DNA of 64,000 nt from Nocardia donostiensis (GTDB lineage Bacteria > Actinomycetota > Actinomycetes > Mycobacteriales > Mycobacteriaceae). Within the stretch, counting starts at the first letter, position 1. Each line of letters begins with the position of its first letter. Positions 25,145 to 33,627 of this stretch are shown here, in pieces. Location of the stretch: NCBI RefSeq assembly GCF_002081715.1, contig NZ_MUKP01000029.1:1-64000 (forward strand), given 5' to 3'. The notes under the pieces are model-generated. The model was not told the origin of the DNA, searched no databases, and was given only the letters and a program-made list of their open reading frames with translations. Position numbers and translations under genes: made by a program.

Positions 25145-27672
25145 TGGGGTTCAGTCGAGATCTACAGCCGACCGCGGCCATCCGCGGGAATCTACAGTTC
25201 ACCCATTCAGGTCTGGTCACTGCGACGTACTTCATCAACCCGCTCGGGTACGGCCTGCGCAAGGCGAGTGACAAATTCGACGTCAAACTCGCCCATCATT
25301 CGCTGATCAACAACCTGCCCAACGGTTCGCTGCTGCTAGGCATACAGGCTCGTCAGAACACGATCGACGTCTTGGGCAAGATGGTCGAGGGCATCGATCT
25401 CGACGAATGCGAGGACTACGCCATCGAAGTGGTGGCCTCCTACGAACGCGTCCGGTTGATCGAGCCGCAAACCAGGATCTTCCTGCTGTCGATCCCGGTA
25501 GGCGCCTCCAACTCTGGAGTATCTGCGCTGTCCCGGATGTGGCGCGGCAGCACACCGACCATTGATGCGACAACGCTATCGCGTGCCGAGCTCGATAAAT
25601 ACGAGGAGGAGGCGAATGAGATCCTGTCCCGTATCGGCAGCGATTTCGACCCGACTCCGGTCCCCGCGGCGATGTTCCAATGGTTGTGGGAGCACTACCT
25701 GGCCCGCGGCGCGGGCGGGGACCCCGTCGCCCCCACCAGGGTCGGCGCGCTCGACGACGCGACCGCGGCGGTGTTCCGTGCGGCTGCGCTGGACGAGGGC
25801 GCCCGCGCCGACAGCAACCGGCGGCTGCGGCCGTCGTTCGTGCCGGTGATCAAAGTCGTGCAACCGGACTCCGGCTATCGTCCGTCGTACCAGGCCATGC
25901 TCACACCGCGCTCGTTCCCGTACGCGGGTATGACCTTTCCCGGTGGTAGTGAGTTCCTCAGTGTGCTCGAAGGTCTGACGAGTGTCACCGTCGACTGGGG
26001 AATGCGGATTTCCACCAAGCCCGCGGAAACGGTGCTCAAGAACAACGAGGTGAGCCTGCGCCGTCTCGGCGAGCAGATGGATCAGCGTGACCAGGAGGTC
26101 TCTTTCGCGCAGAACACGCTCATGTCGAAGGCGCAGATGCTGGGCGAGTACAACCAGCATTTCGAGGTGAACGGCGGCGAGTCGGAGGTGTCGTTCACCA
26201 CGGTGATCGCCGTGGGTGGCTCGTCTCGGGATCAGACCATGGATGCGGTGAACACGCTGCGGCGGCGCTACAAGCGGTTCCAGGTGGAGATGACCGCGCC
26301 GGTCGGGGCGCAGGTCGACCTGTGGTCGATGCTGGTACCAGGCAGCCCGCCGCGCCGCGCCTACGACGATTTCGCGCATATCGTCCCTTCCGATATGTGG
26401 TCCGGGTTCGTTCCGTTCACGACCAGCCAGATCGGCGATGACAGCGGCCCGGTGATCGGAGTCAATCTGCTGTCGGGGAACTTCGAGCCCATCCATTTCG
26501 GGATCATGGAAGCGGCGCTGCACGACCTGTCCGCATCGTTCGCGGTGACCGGCGAGCTCGGTTCCGGCAAATCGTATTTCCTCAAACTGATGGCGGTGCT
26601 GGTGCACGATATGGGTGGTCAGTTCCTGGCCATCGACCGCAGTCAGGTGGGGGAGTGGGAGCATTTCGCCTCCGCGATCGATGACGCGGTCGTGATCGAT
26701 CTCGCCAACCCCTCGGTCTCGCTGGATCCGCTGCGACTGTTCGACCCCAAGGTGGCGGGCGAACGGGCACTCGATTCGATCCTGCCGCTGCTCGATCTGT
26801 CACCGACTTCCGGTTCCGGCGCAGCAGTGAGCAACCTGTTGTCGCCCAAGGGGGTTGCCGAGTACCACATCCGTAGCCTGCTCGATCTGTATCGGGTGGT
26901 CTGTCGGCTCCGGGACGAACCGGGGGCGATGGAGGAGTACGCCGACCTGGCCGCCCGACTGGGCACCATCGTCGAACGCGTACCGGTGCTGTTCGATCCG
27001 GCGCTGCGTCCACTGCGCCTGGACGCCGCGGCGACGGTGATCCGCAGCCACAAGCTGGCCTTGCCCACTGCCGAAGAACTCACGACTCCCCACCTGTACA
27101 ATCGGTTGCCGTTGACCAAGCGGCTCGGAACGGCGTTGTACGAGCTGGTCGGTGTGACCGCGCGCGAGGCCTTCCTCTCCGATAACGGGCGGTTCGGCCT
27201 ACTGGTCGGTGACGAGGCCCACCACTTCACCCAAACTCAGGTGGGCGCGGCAGTGACCTCCGATTTCAGTCGGGACGGCCGTAAGCATCTCGCGGCCATC
27301 GGGTTGGCTTCCCATGATCCAGCGACCGACTTCCAGGGCGCCGCACATAATCTGATCCCGAACCGCTTTGTGTTCCGGCAGCGCGACGAAACCCTGGCGC
27401 GCAACAGCCTCGAATGGCTGGGTGTCGATCTGGACGAGGCGCCCTTCCTGCTCTCCATCCTGCGGGAGGAGACCTCCCCGCCGGTGGGGCCGGGCAGGCA
27501 GGTTCCGGAGGAACGGCGTGGCGAGATGTTCATGCGTGATGCGTTGAACCGGATCGGCCGCGGCAAGGTGTTCGGACCGGCGCGGCCCGATCGCGCCGCC
27601 GCCATCACCAGTACGCCGACCGTGGCGACGACTGCCAAACCGGTGATCCGCGAGCCGGAAGCCGTCAGATGA
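25144..27672 (+). CDS. VirB4/TcpF-class conjugation ATPase
   Basis: An 842-residue protein starting at ATG 25144. The N-terminal half is the VirB4-type membrane-associated domain; the C-terminal half is the ATPase. Walker A GELGSGKS is at residues 470-477; Walker B LLVGDEAHH has Asp690-Glu691. VirB4 proteins power assembly of and substrate movement through type IV channels. Both nucleotide motifs are intact, so an active enzyme is expected. Length and domain order fit the family. It sits directly behind the VirB3-like gene as in most T4SS operons. Confidence 0.85.
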   Translation: MGFSRDLQPTAAIRGNLQFTHSGLVTATYFINPLGYGLRKASDKFDVKLAHHSLINNLPNGSLLLGIQARQNTIDVLGKMVEGIDLDECEDYAIEVVASYERVRLIEPQTRIFLLSIPVGASNSGVSALSRMWRGSTPTIDATTLSRAELDKYEEEANEILSRIGSDFDPTPVPAAMFQWLWEHYLARGAGGDPVAPTRVGALDDATAAVFRAAALDEGARADSNRRLRPSFVPVIKVVQPDSGYRPSYQAMLTPRSFPYAGMTFPGGSEFLSVLEGLTSVTVDWGMRISTKPAETVLKNNEVSLRRLGEQMDQRDQEVSFAQNTLMSKAQMLGEYNQHFEVNGGESEVSFTTVIAVGGSSRDQTMDAVNTLRRRYKRFQVEMTAPVGAQVDLWSMLVPGSPPRRAYDDFAHIVPSDMWSGFVPFTTSQIGDDSGPVIGVNLLSGNFEPIHFGIMEAALHDLSASFAVTGELGSGKSYFLKLMAVLVHDMGGQFLAIDRSQVGEWEHFASAIDDAVVIDLANPSVSLDPLRLFDPKVAGERALDSILPLLDLSPTSGSGAAVSNLLSPKGVAEYHIRSLLDLYRVVCRLRDEPGAMEEYADLAARLGTIVERVPVLFDPALRPLRLDAAATVIRSHKLALPTAEELTTPHLYNRLPLTKRLGTALYELVGVTAREAFLSDNGRFGLLVGDEAHHFTQTQVGAAVTSDFSRDGRKHLAAIGLASHDPATDFQGAAHNLIPNRFVFRQRDETLARNSLEWLGVDLDEAPFLLSILREETSPPVGPGRQVPEERRGEMFMRDALNRIGRGKVFGPARPDRAAAITSTPTVATTAKPVIREPEAVR

Positions 27673-27743
27673 GCGGCGGTATGCAGAGCCAGCCCGCCCG
27701 GTGCGGGAAGCGGCCTTCCTACCGCATAGTCTGGTGAGCTCGT

Positions 27744-28574
27744 ATGGGTTCGTTGATATCGAAGCCGATGATGTTCGCCCTCGGTGTGCTGGGCGTGGTG
27801 TGCGTGTGCTGTTTGGGGCTGACCTCCGCGTGCGGCAACGTCATCTCGAACGGTATACAGGACTTCCAGGATCAGTGCGACACGGCAATCGGGCAAGATC
27901 CCGCCGCGCCGAAACCCGCCGCGCCGGACTCGGCCGACGAACCAGCGGATACCGACGAGCCCGTTGCTACATCAGCACCGCTGACAGCCAATCCCTATGC
28001 AGAATTGGTGCTCGACCCCAATGATGATTCGATCTCGCCCTATATACGCGATTGCGCTTCGGCCATGAAAACGGCGCCGCATCAGCAGGGGATGCTGCGG
28101 ACCGTGAACACCGGAATCGCGGCTGATTGTGCGGGACAGTTGGCATTGCAGCAGGCCGGCGGGGCGAGCGGTAGCGCAGGCGGCGCGCAGGCGCAGGCCG
28201 ACTTCGCCCGGAACGTGATCTATTGGGCCTCCTCGGCCGCAGTAACCGGGCGATGCGATCCCACCGTGGGCGCGGCAGCACCGGAACCGTCGAAACGCGG
28301 ATGCGGCGCACTGGATCCGGACCAGCAGCCGGGAGCAGTCGTGCTGCCTCTCGGGGTGAAGGAACAAGGCTACTGCGGTCAGCGGGTCGCACCGGCCGCG
28401 GTTTCGGCTGGTGACCTGGTTTTCTGGGATTATCGTGCGCACGGGGCCACCCGGGTCGGGATTGCCGTCGACGCTACGCAGATGGTGACGGTCGAGCCGG
28501 GCGGCGCTACGCCGGTCCGACAGCTGATCCCGCTCGATGAGCAGGTGCGGGTGAAGCGGGTGCTCAGCAGCTGA
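27744..28574 (+). CDS. secreted NlpC/P60-like protein, apparently catalytically dead
   Basis: A 276-residue protein from ATG 27744, 11 bases after a TAGTCT -10-like element (27727-27732). The N-terminal hydrophobic segment with Cys (FALGVLGVVCVCCLGLTSACG) is a signal or anchor; an Ala/Pro/Asp-rich linker follows; the C-terminal 110 residues resemble an NlpC/P60 fold, with GDLVFWDYRAHGATRVGIAVDATQMVTVEPG matching the His-containing half. The expected catalytic Cys appears as DFARNVIYWA (Phe for Cys) and the His strand reads TRVGIAV (Arg for His). It occupies the slot of the channel's wall hydrolase (TcpG/VirB1). Confidence 0.55.
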   Translation: MGSLISKPMMFALGVLGVVCVCCLGLTSACGNVISNGIQDFQDQCDTAIGQDPAAPKPAAPDSADEPADTDEPVATSAPLTANPYAELVLDPNDDSISPYIRDCASAMKTAPHQQGMLRTVNTGIAADCAGQLALQQAGGASGSAGGAQAQADFARNVIYWASSAAVTGRCDPTVGAAAPEPSKRGCGALDPDQQPGAVVLPLGVKEQGYCGQRVAPAAVSAGDLVFWDYRAHGATRVGIAVDATQMVTVEPGGATPVRQLIPLDEQVRVKRVLSS

Positions 28575-28593
28575 CCGTGATAGTCGCCAGGGC

Positions 28594-28617
28594 AGGCAGC
28601 AGATAGTCCCGCTGCCT
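28594..28617. terminator. weak hairpin between convergent genes
   Basis: Stem AGGCAGC / GCTGCCT (7 base pairs) with a ten-base loop, 20 bases after the NlpC/P60-like stop and before the convergent VirB6-like gene end. Possible terminator. Confidence 0.35.
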
Positions 28618-28703
28618 CGGATCGCCCGCTGTCGGACGGTGACCCGTTGTCCTCGGCGTCCGGCTGAGCTGGTAGAGCAGTCGCGGCGGCGGTTGAATCC
28701 CGA

Positions 28704-31034
28704 TCACTGGTTGAAGGGATCCGGGCCGTCGTCGGGATGCAGGTGGTCGATATTGGCAAGCCGACCCGAGGATTCGAGCAGCCGGTCGTGCGCTGCTGCC
28801 CGCGCCACCGGGTCGTTCAGGCTCTGCTGGTATTCGGTGACGACCTTGAGGTGCTCGGACGCCGCATCGTGTGCAAGAGCCCAGCGCGCGTTCCTGCTCG
28901 CCTGTTCCCACTCGTGCGGCTGGATCTGGCGTATGGTCTGATCGGAGTTCCAGTGCGCTTTGACCCTGTTGACGAATGCTTGATCTTCCGCGGTGAGGGG
29001 TCCCCGGTTTATATTGGTGTGCCGCGCGAAGTTGGTCGCGGCAACGACGGCCTTCGAGGCGAAGGCATCGTGCACAGCATCCCCGACACCGCCTTTGAGG
29101 ACATTGCCGCTCGCATCGAGCAGATCTTCGATCGGGTGGTTCTCGATCCCTCGGGCGCTGGCCAGCGCCTTCTGGAGCGGACCCCAGCCGTAGGGATTCG
29201 TGACGAGCGCGCTGTTCAGAGCGGCGGTGGCACGCATGCCTGCCATTGCCATCTCGGCTGTTCCACCTGCCGCGACGATGGTGGATATGAGCTGGGCCTC
29301 GGGAGTCTTGATATCGCCGAGGCCGTCGAAGGCGTTGGCGACGCCGAGTGCGGACATGATACCGCCCGCTTTGTTGGCACGGTCGCGCGCTTTGCTGACC
29401 CACGCCTGCCTGCCCACATGGCCCCATTCGTACTGGTCGATACGCTGATCTGCGGTCAAGAGGTTCGTGACTTCGTTCTTTCGTCTGGCGCGGGCCAGCG
29501 GGTTGAGCGGATTGACCACACCACCGGCCACCCAGGCCAGCACCGGTGAGGAGTTGATGGTGTTGAGCGCCGACAGCCTGCCCATACCCGATCCGCCTCC
29601 GCCGGCCCGGATCACACCCATACCCAGCGCTGTTCCGCCACCGCCGCCACCCCCGCCTGCAGGCGCTGCCAGGAAGCCACCCTGGATCGCTGAGGCGAAC
29701 CGGTTGGTAACCCAGTCGTTCCCCTTTTCGAGGGAGTCGTGGAGCTGGCGCAGCTGGGAGATCGCGACCATTTCGACGACACAGGCGATGACGATCACCT
29801 GGAGAACCTGCCCTTTGGCCTGGTCGAACAGGTTGCCCATGAACAGCACATAGATACCGAGGAAGACCGTGAATACGGTCATCCGAGCACCCGCGATGAA
29901 TCCGTCGACAACGTTGCGGACCAGGAAGGTCTGTGTCGGGCCATAGACGAAACCACCCGCCGCAAACCCGAAAATGGCCATGAAGCAGTGGTAGATCGTG
30001 TCCAGTGCCGCCTTGAAAACCTTCAGCGCCAGAAACACCGCGAACAGCAGCAGGATAGTGCTGCACACCAGCAGGAGTAGTCCGGTGCCCACCTGCCCCC
30101 AGTCGGGGTTGTTCGATTTGTGGTGGGCGAAGAAATCACCGCACTGCTGCATTCCGTTCTTGATATCGTCCGTGTCGCCGGACCTGAGGCCCGCCGACCA
30201 AATCGCCCCGCACGTCGACTGTGGGTCGAGCACGTGCCCGAAGTTCCACACCTGCACCGGTTGCCGGCCGAAGTTGTCCGCCAGATCCTGCTGCATCGTG
30301 TTCACCAGCAGGTACGGATTCGGATCGCCATCGCCGTTGAGTCCGGCGGCTATCGTAATGCCCAAGTTGCGGCCCTGGGCGAGCAACCCGTGCGACGAGA
30401 GTACTTCCGCGAGTGGTTCGGCCAGATACAGCGGCCCGAGCATAGCCACCGCCAGCATGGTCACGATCTGCATCGTGGCCTTGGCGTGGAACCCACGAGC
30501 GATGAACCAGGCCACGAAGAACGCGCCGATGGTCGCCGCGGTGATCAATACGATCTGTGTCGCGATCTGTGCGGTGAGCGCATCTGCTACGCCGGTGAGC
30601 GCATTGCCGAACGAATCCAGCCATTTGAAGCTCAGCGCGTAGCCGATGATCCATATCGCGGTGGTGACAATGGCTATGTAACCGACGAACTCGAGACTGA
30701 TGATGGTCCACAGGATGGTTTTGCCCGGCTCGAGCAAGCCACCCTTGTCGGTGGCGAATTGGTATACCGACAGTGGGATCCCCTCGGAATCCCGGACGTC
30801 CATCCAGGCGAGGCCGTCGATTGCGGCGCCGTAGCCCTGGGCGGATGCGACGGCGCCGACGAGACCCGGGAAGACCAGCAGCACGAACAGTGCCGCCAGT
30901 ACCGATGCGATACGCCGGTGCCGTGGTCGCGCGCGGAGATGTTCCCTGCATCGCTGGACGATGGTGTCCGGATACCACCGCAAGGGATCCCAGTCGTGTG
31001 ATCGGGTACCGCGTGGCGCGTCAGTAGTAGCCAT
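28704..31034 (-). CDS. VirB6/TcpH-like polytopic channel protein
   Basis: A 776-residue membrane protein. The start is the ATG complementary to 31032-31034, preceded by GGAG; a GTG 18 codons upstream is possible. The N-terminal 440 residues contain about eight hydrophobic segments with a large loop carrying an isolated Cys pair (STCGAIW...QQCGDFF). A Gly-rich hinge (AGGGGGGGGTALGMGVIRAGGGGSGMG) follows, then about 280 soluble helical residues. Polytopic core plus soluble tail is the VirB6/TcpH plan. It converges on the operon instead of being part of it, unusual for this gene. Confidence 0.68.
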   Translation of the reverse strand: MATTDAPRGTRSHDWDPLRWYPDTIVQRCREHLRARPRHRRIASVLAALFVLLVFPGLVGAVASAQGYGAAIDGLAWMDVRDSEGIPLSVYQFATDKGGLLEPGKTILWTIISLEFVGYIAIVTTAIWIIGYALSFKWLDSFGNALTGVADALTAQIATQIVLITAATIGAFFVAWFIARGFHAKATMQIVTMLAVAMLGPLYLAEPLAEVLSSHGLLAQGRNLGITIAAGLNGDGDPNPYLLVNTMQQDLADNFGRQPVQVWNFGHVLDPQSTCGAIWSAGLRSGDTDDIKNGMQQCGDFFAHHKSNNPDWGQVGTGLLLLVCSTILLLFAVFLALKVFKAALDTIYHCFMAIFGFAAGGFVYGPTQTFLVRNVVDGFIAGARMTVFTVFLGIYVLFMGNLFDQAKGQVLQVIVIACVVEMVAISQLRQLHDSLEKGNDWVTNRFASAIQGGFLAAPAGGGGGGGGTALGMGVIRAGGGGSGMGRLSALNTINSSPVLAWVAGGVVNPLNPLARARRKNEVTNLLTADQRIDQYEWGHVGRQAWVSKARDRANKAGGIMSALGVANAFDGLGDIKTPEAQLISTIVAAGGTAEMAMAGMRATAALNSALVTNPYGWGPLQKALASARGIENHPIEDLLDASGNVLKGGVGDAVHDAFASKAVVAATNFARHTNINRGPLTAEDQAFVNRVKAHWNSDQTIRQIQPHEWEQASRNARWALAHDAASEHLKVVTEYQQSLNDPVARAAAHDRLLESSGRLANIDHLHPDDGPDPFNQ

Positions 31035-31374
31035 CACCGCTCCACGTACGATTGCCGACAGGTTTTGTCCCGGCACCGTATCCGTCACCGACCGAGCCAG
31101 TCACGCGTTCCATCCTCCAGTGCACCCCGATCCGCGCTGTTCCCAAGCTTGGGAATCTCTGACAATGGGTTTCGGGTGTCGGTTCCGAGCCGACGGTGGT
31201 CCGGCGATCACCCGTGGTCGTGATTCGGGCCGGGCCCAACGGAAGCGGAAGGCGGGATGGTAGTGCCGACAGGTGAAGCCGGAGTGACCATCACGGCGAC
31301 AGCGCGGTCGTTATCGGTCGCGCGTCGATCCGGCGAGTACGCGAACCCGCATTTCGACTCGGGCAGGTGATCAG
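31035..31374. other. divergent promoter region
   Basis: This 340-base gap separates the minus-strand VirB6-like gene from the plus-strand ESX accessory operon. It contains the perfect 16-base palindrome described separately and no credible gene. Promoters for both directions are expected here. Confidence 0.5.
31140..31155. promoter_or_regulatory. TTCCC-N6-GGGAA palindrome, copy 2 (perfect)
   Basis: TTCCCAAGCTTGGGAA is a perfect 16-base palindrome between divergent units, 106 bases from the VirB6-like start and 220 bases from the accessory operon start. It could control both. Confidence 0.65.
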
Positions 31375-31908
31375 ATGTTTGGGCTCGATCTCGGTTTGGA
31401 TGACATTCTGGTCGGTACCGCCGGGTTGGTCGGTACGGCACTTTTCCCGCCGTTGGGTGGGGTCATCGCGTCAGGTGTGGTCGGTATGGGCGCCAGTATC
31501 TGGGAGCAGGCGACCGAGGGTGACGGCTTCGGGTGGGACGATGTGGGTACAATCGCCTTGGATACCGGGTTGTCTGCCCTCGGCGGCGGTGGTGCGTTAA
31601 CGGCCCCGCTGAAAATCGGAGGCAAGGCTCTGTTCAAGGACGCGGTGGGCAGGGCTGCGGTTAAAGATCAGGGCAAAGGTCTCTTCAAACCGAGCACCTG
31701 GGGTGACAGCTTCAAAAACCGCAAAGACGTTTTCAAAAGCCCGTGGGGGGCTGGGATGCGCTCAGGAGTGGGCAGCTTTATCGGCTACAACATCACCGAC
31801 CTGTTCGGCAATACCGGAATCGGCGGGCGGCCGAACTTGGTTCCGATCAGGCCGGCGGGGACGGAGTACAGGACGGCTGTACCGACCATTCCGCCCAACG
31901 ATCAGTAG
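31375..31908 (+). CDS. Gly-rich hypothetical protein of the ESX accessory region
   Basis: A 177-residue protein from ATG 31375 with an AGGTGA ribosome-binding site. The first 75 residues alternate hydrophobic and Gly-rich stretches (GTAGLVGTALFPPLGGVIASGVVGMGASIW), reminiscent of a membrane-active or pore-like segment; the rest is polar and ends in a Pro-rich tail. No family recognised. Twelve bases separate it from the next gene, so they are co-transcribed. Confidence 0.6.
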   Translation: MFGLDLGLDDILVGTAGLVGTALFPPLGGVIASGVVGMGASIWEQATEGDGFGWDDVGTIALDTGLSALGGGGALTAPLKIGGKALFKDAVGRAAVKDQGKGLFKPSTWGDSFKNRKDVFKSPWGAGMRSGVGSFIGYNITDLFGNTGIGGRPNLVPIRPAGTEYRTAVPTIPPNDQ

Positions 31909-31920
31909 CGAGGCCGGCCG

Positions 31921-33600
31921 ATGAACGGGATGCCGGTCGTTTTCATTCCCAACGTATACGCATCGAACTGGGGCGATACCGGGCTGTCGCTCGCAGGGTT
32001 CATCGAGGACTGGCTCGACGGTCGCGACGACAAGTCGATGCTCGGCGTGCTGAAGCAGAACTGGGCGGGCCTCGGCTCGGGCAAAGTAGAGGGCGTTCCC
32101 AAGGTCGGCTCGGTACCACAGGTCGAGGGCAGCGGCGGTAGTTCGCAAGTGTTCGAAAATTACAGTGTGGTTGCCGGGCAGTTGAGTCAAGCTTTCACCG
32201 CGATGCAGGAAGCCGATCTGGCGCTCACCGAGCATGTGAAAGAGGCGAAAGAACTCCGAGACGGGGCTCAGGACGCCTTCGAGACCCTGATCGAAGAGCT
32301 GAAACTGCAAGCCGCGAAGTACCCGGAAGGCGATATGAGCGAGGACGAGTACGTCCTGAGCTACGTCGCTACCGCGATGCAGAACGTCACCACGCTCATG
32401 GAACGGGCCGCGCAGGAGGAAGCGGACGGCCCGGGCTCCAAGGTCGAACAGGAAGCCGCGAAGCTCAAAGAAGTTCAGGCTGCACTGGACAAGGCCAATG
32501 CCCAGATCAAGGACCTCCAGAACCGGCTGTCCTATCCCACCCCGATTACACAACCGCAGATGCCGACGTATCCGCCACCTGTGACGACACCTGACTTGGG
32601 TGGCATCAGGACCCCGGATGGAACGAATCCTGGCACCGTGCCCCCGCCCATCGGCCTCGATCCGAATAAACCGGGTGGAATCAACCCGCCGGATATCGGT
32701 AAGCCGGACGATATCGATCCGCCGGATATCGATCCGCCGGGTGTCGACCAGCCCGGCGGGATCGACCAGCCTGGCGGGATCGGTACGCCTCAGCCCGGTG
32801 CTCCAGGCGCTATGCCGCCGGGCGCAGGTATGGGCGGAGACATGGGCATGGGCATGATGATGCAGCAGATGATGCAGCAGATGATGATGGCGGCCCAGCA
32901 GCGGCGGATGCAGGAGATGGCGGACCGCGATATGGACCGCCAGCGCGACGATCTCGAGAAGACGCGTTTCCAGCAGCCGCCGCCACCGGTCCCCCCTGCC
33001 GCTCCGGCCGCGACCACCCAGACCACTGTGCAGCCCGCCGCCACGAACAACGCGCCTCCCGCCGGGGCGAGTTCGACCCAACCCATGGGTGGCGCGCCGA
33101 CCCGTACCCCCGGTGCGGACGGTCTGGTCGACTACACCTACCCCGACGGCAGGACCCAGAAGGTCTCGCCGACCGTGGCCCAGGCGCTGGACAAGGCCTT
33201 CGACAACAAGGCAGGAACCGATGCGCAGGCTGCCTACGCCGAAACCCCGGCGAAGTGGTCGGACAAGAAGGATATCGGCGGCCGGGTCGATCCGAGCCAG
33301 CTCATGACCGGTGACGTCGGCGTCTGGACCGACCGCGAGGCGGTGCTCATCGTGTTCGGGCCCGATGAGGGGAATACCCTGGAGGCCGTGGTCGCCGGTG
33401 AGATCGTGACGCTCAATACCGACGACGACGGGATGAACGACAAGGACGGAAGCTTCGGCCAATTCGAGGGTTTCGCGCATCCGAAGGGTATCGAGGCGGT
33501 GGCGGCAGACGATGCGGCCGCAAAAACCGCTCCCGGTATTCCGGCGTCCGACGACCCGGCAGCAGGCGCCGCTGCGGCGGCAGCGGCGACGCCGGTGTGA
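31921..33600 (+). CDS. ESX-associated protein: coiled coil, Pro-rich linker, C-terminal beta-rich domain
   Basis: A 559-residue protein from ATG 31921. Layout: a helical N-terminal half (residues about 75-205, including EEADGPGSKVEQEAAKLKEVQAALDKANAQIKDLQNRL); a Pro/Asp/Gly linker with short tandem repeats; a Met/Gln-rich stretch (MGMGMMMQQMMQQMMMAAQQ); a second Pro-rich linker; and a final domain (RVDPSQLMTGDVGVWTDREAVLIVFGP...GQFEGFAHPKGIE) of a kind I associate with mycobacterial ESX accessory proteins. No signal peptide, so ESX-dependent export or a cytoplasmic role is inferred. Exact function unknown. Confidence 0.6.
   Translation: MNGMPVVFIPNVYASNWGDTGLSLAGFIEDWLDGRDDKSMLGVLKQNWAGLGSGKVEGVPKVGSVPQVEGSGGSSQVFENYSVVAGQLSQAFTAMQEADLALTEHVKEAKELRDGAQDAFETLIEELKLQAAKYPEGDMSEDEYVLSYVATAMQNVTTLMERAAQEEADGPGSKVEQEAAKLKEVQAALDKANAQIKDLQNRLSYPTPITQPQMPTYPPPVTTPDLGGIRTPDGTNPGTVPPPIGLDPNKPGGINPPDIGKPDDIDPPDIDPPGVDQPGGIDQPGGIGTPQPGAPGAMPPGAGMGGDMGMGMMMQQMMQQMMMAAQQRRMQEMADRDMDRQRDDLEKTRFQQPPPPVPPAAPAATTQTTVQPAATNNAPPAGASSTQPMGGAPTRTPGADGLVDYTYPDGRTQKVSPTVAQALDKAFDNKAGTDAQAAYAETPAKWSDKKDIGGRVDPSQLMTGDVGVWTDREAVLIVFGPDEGNTLEAVVAGEIVTLNTDDDGMNDKDGSFGQFEGFAHPKGIEAVAADDAAAKTAPGIPASDDPAAGAAAAAAATPV
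32710..32778. repeat. short in-gene tandem repeats
   Basis: A 15-base unit GATATCGATCCGCCG occurs twice in tandem (32710-32724 and 32725-32739), followed by two 18-base units of the form RTCGACCAGCCYGGCGGG. They encode the DIDPP and DQPGG repeats of the linker and mark a place where length may vary between strains. Confidence 0.8.
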
Positions 33601-33627
33601 CATACCTGGTGAGCAGAGGAGGTTGTC

